Part shown: positions 1 through 8,441 of the stretch, one piece after another
Numbering within the stretch: the stretch's first letter is position 1
How the letters are laid out: every line of letters starts with the position of its first letter
From: Chloroflexota bacterium
Lineage (GTDB): Bacteria > Chloroflexota > Dehalococcoidia > UBA2979
Reading direction: 5' to 3'
NCBI GenBank assembly: GCA_947479915.1
Contig: CANKAU010000006.1
Location: 40,343-104,342, forward strand
DNA: 64,000 bases
The notes under the pieces: model-generated
The model's input: only the letters and a program-made list of their open reading frames with translations
Databases searched by the model: none
What the model was told of the DNA's origin: nothing
Made by a program: the position numbers and the translations under genes

Positions 1-979
1 TGACCATGTAGCCGAGCTGCGAGATGGTGGAGTACGCGAGCACGCGCTTGATATCCGTGGCCACGATGCCCATCGACGCCGCGAAGATCGCGGTAAACGC
101 GCCGACGAACGCGATCGTCGTGCGGACGCCCTCGGGAGCAGCCTCGACCGCGCCGAAGAAGCGCAGCAGCAGGTAGACGCCGGCCGCGACCATCGTCGCG
201 GAGTGGACGATCGAGGAGACGGGCGTCGGCCCCTCCATCGCGTCCGGGAGCCAGAAGTGCAGCGGGAACTGCGCGGACTTGCCGGCGGCGCCGGCAAACA
301 GTCCGAGGACGAAGCCCGTCAGCACCGGCACCGCGATCTCACCCGCATGCGCGAGGTGGTTGATCTCCGCGATGTCGAACGTGCCCGTCTTCACCCAAAT
401 CAGCACGACCGCGAGCATGAACCCGAAGTCGCCGAAGCGCGTGACGATGAACGCCTTCTTCGCGGCGGCGGCGGCGCTGGGGCGGTGGAACCAGAAGCCA
501 ATCAGCAGGTACGAGGTCAGACCCACCAGCTCCCAGTGGATGAAGAGCTGGAGCAGGCTCGAGGCCATCACGAGGCCGAGCATCGACATCGTGAACAGCG
601 ACATGAACGCGAAGAACCGCGCGTAGCCGCCGTCCCCCGCCATGTAGCCGGTCGAGTAGATCTGCACGAGGAGCGAGATGCTGGTGACGACGGCGATCAT
701 CACGGCGCTCAGGCCGTCCAGCCGCAGGCCGAACTCGACGTCCAGCTTGAAGAGCGTCAGCCAGTGGTGCGGGTGGAAGGCAGCGGGTTCGCCGCCGAGG
801 CCAATCGAGGTGTCCAGCGCCCACATCGCCAGCAGCCACGCGACGCCGATCGCGCCAATCGTGAAGCGCCCCGCCAGCAACGGGCGCGTGCGCAGAGCGA
901 CCACGATCACGAGGAACGAGATCAGCGGTGCGGCGTAAATCGCCCAGACGGCGGCTTCGGGGATGTGGGGGAGCAGCAT
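1..979 (-). CDS. nuoL: NADH-quinone oxidoreductase subunit L (partial, runs off left edge)
   Basis: Antiporter-like membrane subunit of respiratory complex I, part of the proton-pumping arm. The ORF track misses it because it is open at the window edge. About 326 N-terminal residues are visible, reading MLLPHIPEAAVWAIYAAPL at the start. Family hallmarks are HWELVGLTSYLLIGFW (with the conserved membrane Glu) and PLHFWLPDAMEGPTPVSS followed by HSATMVAAGVYLL. The ATG overlaps the stop of the preceding small ORF (TAATG), so translation is probably coupled. It is the last visible gene of the nuoA-L operon; nuoM and nuoN would be expected further left. Confidence 0.95.
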   Translation of the reverse strand, partial: MLLPHIPEAAVWAIYAAPLISFLVIVVALRTRPLLAGRFTIGAIGVAWLLAMWALDTSIGLGGEPAAFHPHHWLTLFKLDVEFGLRLDGLSAVMIAVVTSISLLVQIYSTGYMAGDGGYARFFAFMSLFTMSMLGLVMASSLLQLFIHWELVGLTSYLLIGFWFHRPSAAAAAKKAFIVTRFGDFGFMLAVVLIWVKTGTFDIAEINHLAHAGEIAVPVLTGFVLGLFAGAAGKSAQFPLHFWLPDAMEGPTPVSSIVHSATMVAAGVYLLLRFFGAVEAAPEGVRTTIAFVGAFTAIFAASMGIVATDIKRVLAYSTISQLGYMV

Positions 980-1167
980 TAGATCTTGTTCAACACTTCA
1001 CGCGCCACGTGCGTCTTGCCGTCCGGCACCCAGATGGCGCGGGCGTCCTGCATGGAACCGACCTCCAGGGGCGGCACGATCCGCACGGACAGCGCCTCCT
1101 GGTTGAATACCTCGCGCCACGTCTCGGCTGAATAGCCGTCCGCAACGTCCATGAACTTCACCCACAT
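979..1167 (-). CDS. Small conserved-looking protein between nuoK and nuoL
   Basis: A 62-residue ORF starting MWVKFMDVADGYSAETW and ending WVPDGKTHVAREVLNKI. The track starts it at 1224, but that start lies inside nuoK, so the internal ATG at 1167 is preferred. It sits 13 nt after nuoK and overlaps the nuoL start (TAATG), so it is embedded in the operon. The pattern (short protein, ALSVRIVPP core, C-terminal WVPDGKTHVAREVL) resembles DUF2007/DPD-type 'putative signal transducing' proteins, whose C-terminus often reads V-x-V-P-E-x(4)-A-x-E-L-L. That family link is my inference. No cysteines or membrane segments. It could be an accessory or assembly factor of complex I. Confidence 0.7.
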   Translation of the reverse strand: MWVKFMDVADGYSAETWREVFNQEALSVRIVPPLEVGSMQDARAIWVPDGKTHVAREVLNKI

Positions 1168-1180
1168 CGTTCGCTTCCCC

Positions 1181-1516
1181 CTACCCGCGCAGCAGGTTGA
1201 TGCGATCGAGGTCGACGGTCTCACGCTGCCGGTACACCAGCACCGCCATTGCCAGCGCCACGGCAGCCTCGGCGGCGGCGACGGTCAGGACGAACACCAC
1301 GAACACGTGGCCGGACAGCGGCTGGCCGTTCTGCCCGAACGCCGAGGAGAACCGGGAGAACGCGATCAGCGTCAGGTTCACCGCGTTCAGCATCAACTCG
1401 ACGCCCATAAGCACCGCGACGGCGTTCCGCTTCGAAAGCGCGATCACCGTGCCGATGCCGAAGATCAGCGCCGAGACGACGAGGTAGTGCGCGAGCGTCA
1501 CGCTGAGTCCGAGCAT
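1181..1516 (-). CDS. nuoK: NADH-quinone oxidoreductase subunit K
   Basis: 111-residue membrane subunit of complex I with three hydrophobic helices, the usual size for NuoK. The two intramembrane glutamates needed for proton translocation in the family are present, in VLMGVELMLNAVNL and LTVAAAEAAVALA. The ATG overlaps the nuoJ stop (TAATG). The larger ORF in the track (to 2074) is an upstream read-through in the nuoJ region. Start at MLGLSVTLAHYLVV. Confidence 0.95.
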   Translation of the reverse strand: MLGLSVTLAHYLVVSALIFGIGTVIALSKRNAVAVLMGVELMLNAVNLTLIAFSRFSSAFGQNGQPLSGHVFVVFVLTVAAAEAAVALAMAVLVYRQRETVDLDRINLLRG

Positions 1517-2043
1517 TACGAACCCTCCCGGGGACCGCGGCGCTCGTGCACCAGCACGATCGCGCCCAGGAGCGCGAAGAACAGCAGGATCGAGGCGACC
1601 TCGAACGGCAGAACGTAGCGGCCCAGCAGCAGGTCGCCGATCGCGGAGACCGTGGTCACGGGATCGGACTGGCCGAGCGCGTCGCCCTTCAGCTCGGACC
1701 ACGGCGTGATGACGGCGACCACGCTGACCAGCCCCGCGATACCGAGGCCCGCTGCGAGTGCGGGCAGCAGGTACAGCGAGTTCGCGTTGTCTCGCGCGGC
1801 GAGCGGCGTGAGCATGATCGCGAAGACCATGAGCACCGCGATCGAACCCGCGTAGATCAGGATCTGCGCGACGGCGATGAAGTCCGCGCTCAGCGTCACG
1901 AACAGACCGGCCATGCCGAGGAACGCGAGCACGAGGAACACGAGCGCGTGCAGCAGGTTCCGCGCCACGAGCACCATGAGGCACCCGCCGACCGTCACGG
2001 CCGCAAGCACCCAGAACGCGATGATGATCCCGGGCGACTCCAT
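1516..2043 (-). CDS. nuoJ: NADH-quinone oxidoreductase subunit J
   Basis: 175-residue complex I membrane subunit with five predicted helices. The family signature QILIYAGSIAVLMVFAIML (helix 3 with the pi-bulge region) is clear. Start MESPGIIIAFW at 2043 overlaps the nuoH stop (TAATG), and its own stop overlaps nuoK. In most bacteria nuoI lies between nuoH and nuoJ; here nuoJ follows nuoH directly. Confidence 0.94.
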   Translation of the reverse strand: MESPGIIIAFWVLAAVTVGGCLMVLVARNLLHALVFLVLAFLGMAGLFVTLSADFIAVAQILIYAGSIAVLMVFAIMLTPLAARDNANSLYLLPALAAGLGIAGLVSVVAVITPWSELKGDALGQSDPVTTVSAIGDLLLGRYVLPFEVASILLFFALLGAIVLVHERRGPREGS

Positions 2044-3464
2044 TAGCGGCCCGCCCGGATCTGCTCGGCCGCACGGAGTCCGCCGACGCCGTTCGTCATG
2101 ATCGGTGGCGAGGCCATCTCGTTCGGCGCGTAGCCGATCGCGTTCGCCCACGCCCGTACGCCGAAGTACGTCAGCACGAGGTTCACGACCACCGAGCCGC
2201 CCACGGTCGCGAGGCCGGGGAGGTCGGACTGAGCAATGACCAGCGACTCCACGGACACGACCAGCAACTGGATGATCGAGAGCGGGATGAGGAACTTCCA
2301 CGCGAAGCTCATCAGCTGGTCGAGGCGGAAGCGCGGCAGGGTGCCTCGCAGCCACACGAAGACGAAGTACACGGCGCCGATCTTCGTCGCGAGGATGAGG
2401 TACCCCGGGATCCACGTCTCCAGGCCGAAGAAGGAGTACCCACCGAAGAAGACGGTGGACATCATCGCGCCGACGAGAATCGCGTTGCCCAGCTCAACCG
2501 CGAGGAACAGGCCGGCCTTCATGCCGGAGTACTCCGTGTGGAAGCCGGCGACGATCTCCGATTCGGCCTCGCCAATGTCGTTCGGCGTGCGGTTGATCTC
2601 GGCGGTGCTCGCGAAGAGGAACGCGAAGGCAGCGAAGGGGAGCAGGATCACCATCCAGATGTGGTAGGTCTGCTGCCACACCACGATCTGCGAGAGCTGC
2701 AGCGACCCGGTAAACAGTACGACGCCGAGGAGCGACAGGCTGATCGGGATCTCGTACGACACCATCATCGCGACAGTGCGCATCGCGCCCAGCAGTGCGT
2801 AGTGGTTGTTCGACGACCACCCGGCGAGGAACACCGCGAGCACGCCGAGCGAGGAGATCGCGATGGCGTAGACCACACCAACGTTCATATCGACGTACGA
2901 CATCTTCGCGGCCCACGGGATGGGCGCCCAGCCGAGCATGGCCGGAAGGAAGATCAGGATCGGGGGGAGGAAGAAGAGCAGCCGATCCGCCCCGACGGGG
3001 ATCAGCACTTCCTTCTGGATGAGCTTCAGCGCGTCCGCGATCGGCTGGAGCAGGCCGAAGAGGCCGTTCCGGTTCGGGCCCTGGCGGATCTGGAACTTCG
3101 CGATCAGGCGGCGCTCCACCCAGGAGCCGATCACGAGCCACCCGCCGACGAGGCTGAGGATGCCGATCCCGCCGAGGAGCGCCGTAGTCAGGTACGCGAC
3201 CGACGGCGGCAGCCCCTGCTGCTGCGCCCAGTACCGGAAATGCGACGTGCCGTTGCCCAGGTCGCGAATGTCGTACCAGCGTCCGTCGAGGTACCCGGCC
3301 ACGACGAGGAAGCCGATACCCACCGTCGCCGCGAGGCCGCCGAGCAGCACGAAGAGCAGCGGGAAGAACACCTCGCCCGGGAGCGCGTAGGCGCGCTGAA
3401 GCAACGAGCGGTGCTCGAGGATCTGGCGCGCCATGGGTGTAGCCGGACGCGGTGCGGTGCTCAT
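2043..3464 (-). CDS. nuoH: NADH-quinone oxidoreductase subunit H
   Basis: 473-residue membrane subunit that forms much of the quinone channel. Hallmarks include RLIAKFQIRQGPNRNG near residue 110 and TAEINRTPNDIGEAESEIVAGFHTEYSGMK, the strongly conserved acidic loop. The N-terminus (about 90 residues before the RQGPNR motif, with an extra hydrophobic segment) is longer than in E. coli NuoH. Start MSTAPRPATPMARQ overlaps the nuoD stop by 4 nt (ATGA). The 761-residue ORF in the track reads backwards through nuoD and is not the real start. Confidence 0.95.
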   Translation of the reverse strand: MSTAPRPATPMARQILEHRSLLQRAYALPGEVFFPLLFVLLGGLAATVGIGFLVVAGYLDGRWYDIRDLGNGTSHFRYWAQQQGLPPSVAYLTTALLGGIGILSLVGGWLVIGSWVERRLIAKFQIRQGPNRNGLFGLLQPIADALKLIQKEVLIPVGADRLLFFLPPILIFLPAMLGWAPIPWAAKMSYVDMNVGVVYAIAISSLGVLAVFLAGWSSNNHYALLGAMRTVAMMVSYEIPISLSLLGVVLFTGSLQLSQIVVWQQTYHIWMVILLPFAAFAFLFASTAEINRTPNDIGEAESEIVAGFHTEYSGMKAGLFLAVELGNAILVGAMMSTVFFGGYSFFGLETWIPGYLILATKIGAVYFVFVWLRGTLPRFRLDQLMSFAWKFLIPLSIIQLLVVSVESLVIAQSDLPGLATVGGSVVVNLVLTYFGVRAWANAIGYAPNEMASPPIMTNGVGGLRAAEQIRAGR

Positions 3465-4588
3465 CGGTCGATGTCCCCCACGACGATGTCGAGCGAGCCA
3501 AGTGCGACGACAGCATCGGGCAAGGACACGCCAACCGCCATCTCGCGGAGGAGCGAGAGGTTGATCAGCGAAGGGGCGCGGATGTGGAAGCGGTACGGAG
3601 CCGGGGTGCCGTCTGAGACGAGGTAGAAGCCAAGCTCTCCACGCGGTCCCTCCACACGCCCGTAGACCTCGCCCACGGGAGGGCGGAGTGCCAGCGGGAT
3701 GTCGGTCTTGTGCGGCCCATCCGGGATCTGGGCCATCGCCTGCTTGATGATCTCCACTGACTGGCGCGTCTCTTCGAGGCGCACCATGAAGCGGTCGTAC
3801 ACGTCGCCGTGACGCCCGACGGGCACCTCGAAGTTCATGCGGTCGTACACGCAGTAGGGCTCCGCCTTGCGCAGGTCCCACGGCACGCCCGAACCACGGA
3901 GCGCGGGGCCGACCAGCGATCCGTTGATCGCGTCCGCCGCGGAGATGACGCCGACGTTGCGCGTGCGGGCGAGGAAGATCTCGCTGTCCTGCACCAGCGA
4001 CGCGTACTCGTCGATGCGCGTGGGCATCTCGTCCATCAGCTCCTGCAGCGCGGGCCAGAACTCCGGCGGCGGGTCGAACGAGACGCCACCGATGCGCATG
4101 TAGTTCGTGGTGAGGCGCGCGCCGCAGGTCATCTCGAACAGGTCGAGGATCTTCTCGCGCTCGCGGAACATGTAGAGCAGCGGCGTCTGCCACGCGCCCG
4201 CGTCGGACACGAGTGTGCCGTTCGCCATCGCGTGGCTCGCGATGCGCTGGAGCTCCGCGAAGATGACGCGCAGGTAGGACGCCCGCTCCGGCACCTCGAC
4301 GCCCGCGAGGCGCTCGACGGCGAGGCACACGCCGAGGTTGTTCGACATCGCGGCCAGGTAGTCGGCGCGGTCGGTGAACGGGATGTTCTGGGTGTAGGTG
4401 CGTTCCTCGGCCAACTTCTCCATGGACCGGTGGAGGTAGCCCACGATCATGTCGAGGTCGCGGATGACCTCGCCGTCCATGACCACGCGAAGGCGGAACA
4501 CGCCGTGCGTGGACGGATGCTGCGGACCGATGTTCAGGACGTACGGCTCGGTCGCCGCGGCGTTGGTCGGGTTGTGGCTGGTGGTCAC
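3461..4588 (-). CDS. nuoD: NADH-quinone oxidoreductase subunit D
   Basis: 375-residue 49-kDa-type peripheral subunit at the quinone site. The N-terminal NIGPQHPSTHGVFRL motif carries the conserved quinone-site His. The rest follows the family (GYLHRSMEKLAEERTYTQNIPFTDR, then ASHAMANGT). I chose the GTG at 4588 (VTTSHNPTN) because GGGAGG lies just upstream and it begins 1 nt after the nuoC stop; the track's upstream start overlaps nuoC. NuoC and NuoD are separate, not fused. Downstream ATGA overlap with nuoH. Confidence 0.95.
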   Translation of the reverse strand: MTTSHNPTNAAATEPYVLNIGPQHPSTHGVFRLRVVMDGEVIRDLDMIVGYLHRSMEKLAEERTYTQNIPFTDRADYLAAMSNNLGVCLAVERLAGVEVPERASYLRVIFAELQRIASHAMANGTLVSDAGAWQTPLLYMFREREKILDLFEMTCGARLTTNYMRIGGVSFDPPPEFWPALQELMDEMPTRIDEYASLVQDSEIFLARTRNVGVISAADAINGSLVGPALRGSGVPWDLRKAEPYCVYDRMNFEVPVGRHGDVYDRFMVRLEETRQSVEIIKQAMAQIPDGPHKTDIPLALRPPVGEVYGRVEGPRGELGFYLVSDGTPAPYRFHIRAPSLINLSLLREMAVGVSLPDAVVALGSLDIVVGDIDR

Positions 4589-4589
4589 G

Positions 4590-5192
4590 CTAGTGGCCTC
4601 CCGACGCCATCGCGGAGCCGTGCCCACCGGCCTCGGGTGGCATGTCCTGCGACGTAAGGTTGCCGGCGTTCATCATCCGGTCGCGGTTCGCCGGATCCTC
4701 GTTCGGGAAGCGGCCCAGGCCGCTGGTGCGCCCGCCGCCGATGCCGAGGAAATCCTTGCGCAGCGGGTGGCCCGGGTAGCCCTCCCAGAGGAAGAGGCGA
4801 CGCAGATCGGGGTGGTCGGCGAAGCGGATGCCCATCAGGTCGTAGACCTCGCGCTCCTGGAGCAGCGCGCCCTTGTAGACGGGGTACGCGCTCGGCAGCG
4901 AGGGTGCCTCGTGGTCGGCGACGATCGCCTTCACGACCACCTGGTGGTTCAGGTCGAGCGACTGCAGGTGGTAGACCACCTCGAACGAGGTGTGGCGATC
5001 GACGGCGGTGAGGTTCGAGAGCTGCGCGGCGTCGAACTCCTGCGAGTCGCGGAGCCAGCGCAGGGCCTCCTGCACGCGCTCCGGGGCGACCTCCACCCAC
5101 TCGTCGGTGGCGCGCGTCACGATGCCGCTCAGCGCCGCGCCGAGGCGCGCCGCCACGCGGTGACCGTCCAGCTGGTGGGGGCCGGCGGGCAA
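4590..5192 (-). CDS. nuoC: NADH-quinone oxidoreductase subunit C
   Basis: 200-residue 30-kDa-type subunit. The typical C-terminal signature REVYDLMGIRFADHPDLRRLFLWEGYPGHPLRKDF is intact, followed by a Gly/Asn-rich tail. The start is TTG (5192), one base after the nuoA stop, with TGGAGTGG about 10 nt upstream. nuoB normally lies between nuoA and nuoC, but here the two genes are adjacent with no room for it. Confidence 0.93.
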   Translation of the reverse strand: MPAGPHQLDGHRVAARLGAALSGIVTRATDEWVEVAPERVQEALRWLRDSQEFDAAQLSNLTAVDRHTSFEVVYHLQSLDLNHQVVVKAIVADHEAPSLPSAYPVYKGALLQEREVYDLMGIRFADHPDLRRLFLWEGYPGHPLRKDFLGIGGGRTSGLGRFPNEDPANRDRMMNAGNLTSQDMPPEAGGHGSAMASGGH

Positions 5193-5193
5193 G

Positions 5194-5568
5194 TTAGCGC
5201 CACTCCAGCGCGCGCTTGCGCCACGCGTAGGCCAGCCCGAAGGCGAGGATGCCGATGAACAGGAACGCCTTGAACAGCACGCCCACGGCCATCTGCGCGT
5301 GGTTCACCGCCCACGGGTACAGGAAGATCACGTCCACATCGAAGATCACGAAGCCCAGCGCGAAGAGGTAGTAGCGCGCGTGGAACTGGCCCCAGGACGT
5401 GCCCTCGGACTCCACGCCGCACTCGTAGGTGGCTTCTTTGATGGGGGTGGGGTTGGACTGGCGCAGACCGAGCAGCCCGAACGCGTATGAGGCGACCAGC
5501 GGCAGGGCCGGGAATGCCAGGGCGAAGAGGAGCAGGATCCCGACGCGCCCGAATTGCTCCGGAATCAC
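5194..5568 (-). CDS. nuoA: NADH-quinone oxidoreductase subunit A
   Basis: 124-residue small membrane subunit with three hydrophobic helices and the family loop ATYECGVES (Cys in the quinone-proximal loop). The helix motif reads FVIFDVDVIFLYPWAV; most homologues have Glu at the second acidic position (FDVE), so this is a conservative E-to-D change. GTG start at 5568. It is the promoter-proximal gene of the nuo operon. Confidence 0.94.
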   Translation of the reverse strand: MIPEQFGRVGILLLFALAFPALPLVASYAFGLLGLRQSNPTPIKEATYECGVESEGTSWGQFHARYYLFALGFVIFDVDVIFLYPWAVNHAQMAVGVLFKAFLFIGILAFGLAYAWRKRALEWR

Positions 5569-5890
5569 CAGCGCGTCCCTTCCGAGGAGCCTCGGCTTCG
5601 GCCCGAGTATGGTGCCAGCGGTGTTCGGAAACTAGCACCTGCCTATCTGTGGTGCAACGAAACGCCTCCAGCGGCGTGCGGTGTATAACGGCCTTGGTTG
5701 ACCCGGCAAGTAGGCCCCATCTAGAGTCGCCCGCGGTCGCGATGGGCGTCGGATCGAGACAGTTCTGAGACCCCTCCCCGGGGGCTGACGGGCTCGCTCG
5801 CACGACACGCCGGCGTCACCAGCCACCCAACAGGCCCGCGACGGCCGCCCCTTCGGGGCACCCAACGGACCAGGACGATAGGAGCGGACG
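5569..5890. promoter_or_regulatory. Divergent promoter region between nuoA and the DUF35 gene
   Basis: A 322-bp gap with no convincing gene. Minus strand: TTGCCG (5704-5709) and TATACA (5682-5687) with 16-bp spacing, a plausible nuo operon promoter. Plus strand: TTGACC (5698-5703) and TAGAGT (5722-5727), 18-bp spacing, a candidate for the DUF35-thiolase unit. The two -35 boxes nearly overlap, so the units may compete for polymerase or share a regulator. Identified by eye only. Confidence 0.4.
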
Positions 5891-6307
5891 TTGGCGTACA
5901 ACAAGCCGATCCCCGACCCGGAGCAGTACATCAACAAGCCGTTCTGGGACGGCTGCAAAGAGGGGAAGCTCATGCTTCCTCGTTGCCTCACCTGCAACCG
6001 GGTCCACTTCTTCCCGCGCGTGATCTGCCCGCACTGCCAGTCCGACGCCCTTGAATGGGTCGAGGCGAGCGGCGAGGGCTACATCCACACGTTCGCGGTG
6101 CAGCACCGAGCCTTCGGCGGCTGGGCGGAGGAGACCCCCTTCGTCACGGCGTTCATCGACCTGAAGGAGGGCGACCGCATGTTGACCGTCCTCCGCGGCG
6201 TCGACCCGCTGAAGCCGGAGTCCATCAAGATCGGCGCGAAGGTGAAGATCGAGTTCGAGGCTGCCTCGGACGACGTCTCGATCCCCTTCTGGCGCGTGGT
6301 CGAATAA
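5891..6307 (+). CDS. Zn-ribbon OB-fold protein (DUF35), thiolase partner
   Basis: 138-residue DUF35 protein. The N-terminal helix (NKPFWDGCKEGKL) is followed by a rubredoxin-like zinc ribbon CLTCNRVHFFPRVICPHC and a C-terminal OB-fold ending PFWRVVE. In characterised systems such proteins bind a thiolase-like partner; steroid side-chain aldolases of the Ltp2 type need a DUF35 domain for activity. The next gene, 24 nt downstream, is such a thiolase, which supports a two-protein complex. The start is TTG with GGAG upstream. Confidence 0.88.
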   Translation: MAYNKPIPDPEQYINKPFWDGCKEGKLMLPRCLTCNRVHFFPRVICPHCQSDALEWVEASGEGYIHTFAVQHRAFGGWAEETPFVTAFIDLKEGDRMLTVLRGVDPLKPESIKIGAKVKIEFEAASDDVSIPFWRVVE

Positions 6308-6331
6308 GCGACCGGGAAGAGGGAGAGCACT

Positions 6332-7543
6332 ATGCCCAACAACCCGTCCATGGCCGCCGCGATCGTCGGCGCCGCGGAGTCCAACAAGATCGGCTACATC
6401 GAGGAGGGGACGACCGCTACCAAGCTCCACCTCGAGGCGATCATCAACGTCTGCAAGCAGACCGGTATCCACCCCTCTGAGATCGAGGGCGTGTTCTCCA
6501 CCGGCTTCTCGCCGCAGATTGCCGAGCACCTCGGCATCCACCCGAAGTACATGGACACCACCGCCGTCGGCGGCTGCTCGTTCATCATGCACGTGCACCA
6601 CGCACTGGCAGCGATCAACGCGGGCATCATCGACATCGCAGTTGTGTCGCACGGCGAGGCCGGCTACTCGGCGCGCAAGAACAAGGGCAACGGCACCAAC
6701 CGCGGCCTGGGCGAGGACCGCTGGTCGGTCGGCAACCAGTTCGAGGTTCCGTACGGCATCGCCGGCGCGCCCTCGAACTACGCGCACGCGATGACGCGCC
6801 ACATGCACCAGTACGGCACCACGAAGGAAGACTTCGCGCAGATCGCCGTCGTGACGCGCGACTGGGCGACGCTCAACCCGCGCGCCGTGATGCACTCGAA
6901 GGACACGCACCCGGCCGGTGGCCCTATGACCGTCCAGGACGTGCTCAACAGCCGCCTCATCGCGTGGCCGCTGAACCTGCTGGACATCTGCCTGGTCACC
7001 GACCACGGTGGGGCGGTCATTGTCGCCTCCGCCGAGAAGGCCCGCTCGCTCCGCACCCGCCCGGTGTGGATCGCGGGTGCCGGCGAGAACACCAGCCACT
7101 CGTCCATGCTCGAGATGGGCGACTTCACCGCGACGTCCGCCGCGGCCTCGGCCAACTCCGCCTACAAGATGGCGGGGATGGGCCCGGGCGAGATGGAACT
7201 CGCGATGATCTACGACTCGTTCACGATCACCGCGGCGATCACCGCGGAAATGCTCGGCTTGGCGCCGCGCGGCCAGGGCCACACGCTCTGGGCCGACGGC
7301 AAGGCCGGCCCGGGCGGCTCCGGCATCCCGATCAACACCAACGGCGGCGGCCTGTCGTTCAGCCACTCCGGCATGTACGGCATGATGCTGCTGGTCGAGG
7401 CGTACCGGCAGCTGTCCGGCACCGCCGAGGATGGCGTGAACGGCATCGCGGGCAAGCAGACGTCTGCCAAGACCGCGATCGTCAACGGCACCGGTGGTTC
7501 GCTGTCGAACACCGGAACGCTGGTGCTCGTCGCTGACGACTAG
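6332..7543 (+). CDS. Thiolase-superfamily protein (SCP2/Ltp2-like acyl-CoA thiolase or retro-aldolase)
   Basis: 403 residues with a thiolase fold. The nucleophile region TTAVGGCSFIMHVHHAL has Cys82. The C-terminal NTNGGGLSFSHSGMYGM keeps a His where biosynthetic thiolases have GHP. The last motif, GTGGSLSNTGTLVL, lacks the second Cys of classical thiolases. Missing that Cys and having a DUF35 partner fits the Ltp2/SCP2 group, which includes retro-aldolases acting on beta-hydroxyacyl-CoA side chains, rather than acetyl-CoA acetyltransferase. The substrate cannot be read from sequence. SD-like GGGAGAG precedes the ATG. Confidence 0.85.
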   Translation: MPNNPSMAAAIVGAAESNKIGYIEEGTTATKLHLEAIINVCKQTGIHPSEIEGVFSTGFSPQIAEHLGIHPKYMDTTAVGGCSFIMHVHHALAAINAGIIDIAVVSHGEAGYSARKNKGNGTNRGLGEDRWSVGNQFEVPYGIAGAPSNYAHAMTRHMHQYGTTKEDFAQIAVVTRDWATLNPRAVMHSKDTHPAGGPMTVQDVLNSRLIAWPLNLLDICLVTDHGGAVIVASAEKARSLRTRPVWIAGAGENTSHSSMLEMGDFTATSAAASANSAYKMAGMGPGEMELAMIYDSFTITAAITAEMLGLAPRGQGHTLWADGKAGPGGSGIPINTNGGGLSFSHSGMYGMMLLVEAYRQLSGTAEDGVNGIAGKQTSAKTAIVNGTGGSLSNTGTLVLVADD

Positions 7544-7597
7544 GCTCATCGGCTAGTCCCCTCCGGCTAGCCAGAGCGGTCAGTTCGCGACAACATC

Positions 7598-7630
7598 GAG
7601 GGCGGCCCTCCGCAAGGAGGCGCCGCCCTC
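7598..7630 (+). terminator. Hairpin terminator after the thiolase gene
   Basis: GAGGGCGGC-CCTCC-GCAA-GGAGG-C-GCCGCCCTC: a 14-bp stem with one bulged C and a GCAA tetraloop, 55 nt after the thiolase stop. No strong T-run follows, as is common at high GC. It may attenuate rather than stop transcription into the PHP gene. Confidence 0.55.
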
Positions 7631-7662
7631 GGCTCGTTCCGGGCACCCAGAAGGCGCACCGC

Positions 7663-8415
7663 TTGCTCATCGACCTGCACACGCACACCTACCCCCTCTC
7701 GTGGGACTCCCAGCTCAACGCGGACGAACTCGTCGCGCGGTCAATGGAGGCCGGACTAGACGGCATCGTCCTTTCCGAGCACGACTGGGCGTGGAACCCG
7801 GACGAGGTCGCCGCGCTCGCGAAGCGCCACAACTTCCTCGTGCTCCACGGCATCGAGGTGAATACCGATGATGGCCACATCCTGGTCATCGGACCGCGTC
7901 GCTACAGCTACGGCATGCACCACACCCGCGAACTCGCGCGTCTCGTCGAGGCTGCCGACGGCGTGATGTGGGCCGCGCACCCCAACCGGCGCCACCACCC
8001 GTGGGACTGGGAGAGCGAGAAGGAGTGGCAGGACGCCCTCGATCGCGCCGAGCGCAACGAGGCCTACGGGCTGGTCGCCGCGCTGGAGGTCGTGAACGGC
8101 CGCTACTCGCCGCGCGAGAACCTGATGTCGCAGCGCGTCGCCGAGCGCCTCGCGATGCCGGGCACCGCCGGCACCGACTCCCACCGCGTCGAGGACATCG
8201 GCAAGGCAGCGACCTACTTCGACCGGGACATCAAGACCGCCGCCGACCTGGTCGAGGAGCTGCGGGCCGGTCGCTGCTGGCCGGTGGACCTCACCACGGG
8301 CGGTGTGTCATCCGACGCCCGCTACCACCAGCCCCCAGCCGACCTCGAGGCGGAGCGCCGCGCGCTGGCCGACCGGCGGGCCGCGTACCTCGCCTCCAGG
8401 CAGCCGCTGCCCTGA
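7663..8415 (+). CDS. PHP-domain metallophosphoesterase-like protein
   Basis: 250 residues, PHP superfamily. The motifs are DLHTHTYPLSW (motif I), LSEHDW (motif II), HGIEVNT (motif III), AHPNR (motif IV region) and GTDSHRVEDIG (C-terminal metal site). These residues normally build a trinuclear metal centre that hydrolyses phosphate esters. Family members range from histidinol phosphatase to nucleases, so the substrate is unknown. TTG start. It stands between the thiolase and MaoC genes, an unusual companion for acyl-CoA metabolism. Confidence 0.8.
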   Translation: MLIDLHTHTYPLSWDSQLNADELVARSMEAGLDGIVLSEHDWAWNPDEVAALAKRHNFLVLHGIEVNTDDGHILVIGPRRYSYGMHHTRELARLVEAADGVMWAAHPNRRHHPWDWESEKEWQDALDRAERNEAYGLVAALEVVNGRYSPRENLMSQRVAERLAMPGTAGTDSHRVEDIGKAATYFDRDIKTAADLVEELRAGRCWPVDLTTGGVSSDARYHQPPADLEAERRALADRRAAYLASRQPLP

Positions 8416-8441
8416 CGCCACTCCTGCGTGCGGGGGCGTGA

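Noticed and set aside
203-982. 259-residue plus-strand ORF
   Set aside because: Antisense to nuoL, which is certain from its motifs.
5816-7549. 577-residue minus-strand ORF
   Set aside because: Antisense to DUF35 and thiolase genes, both well supported.
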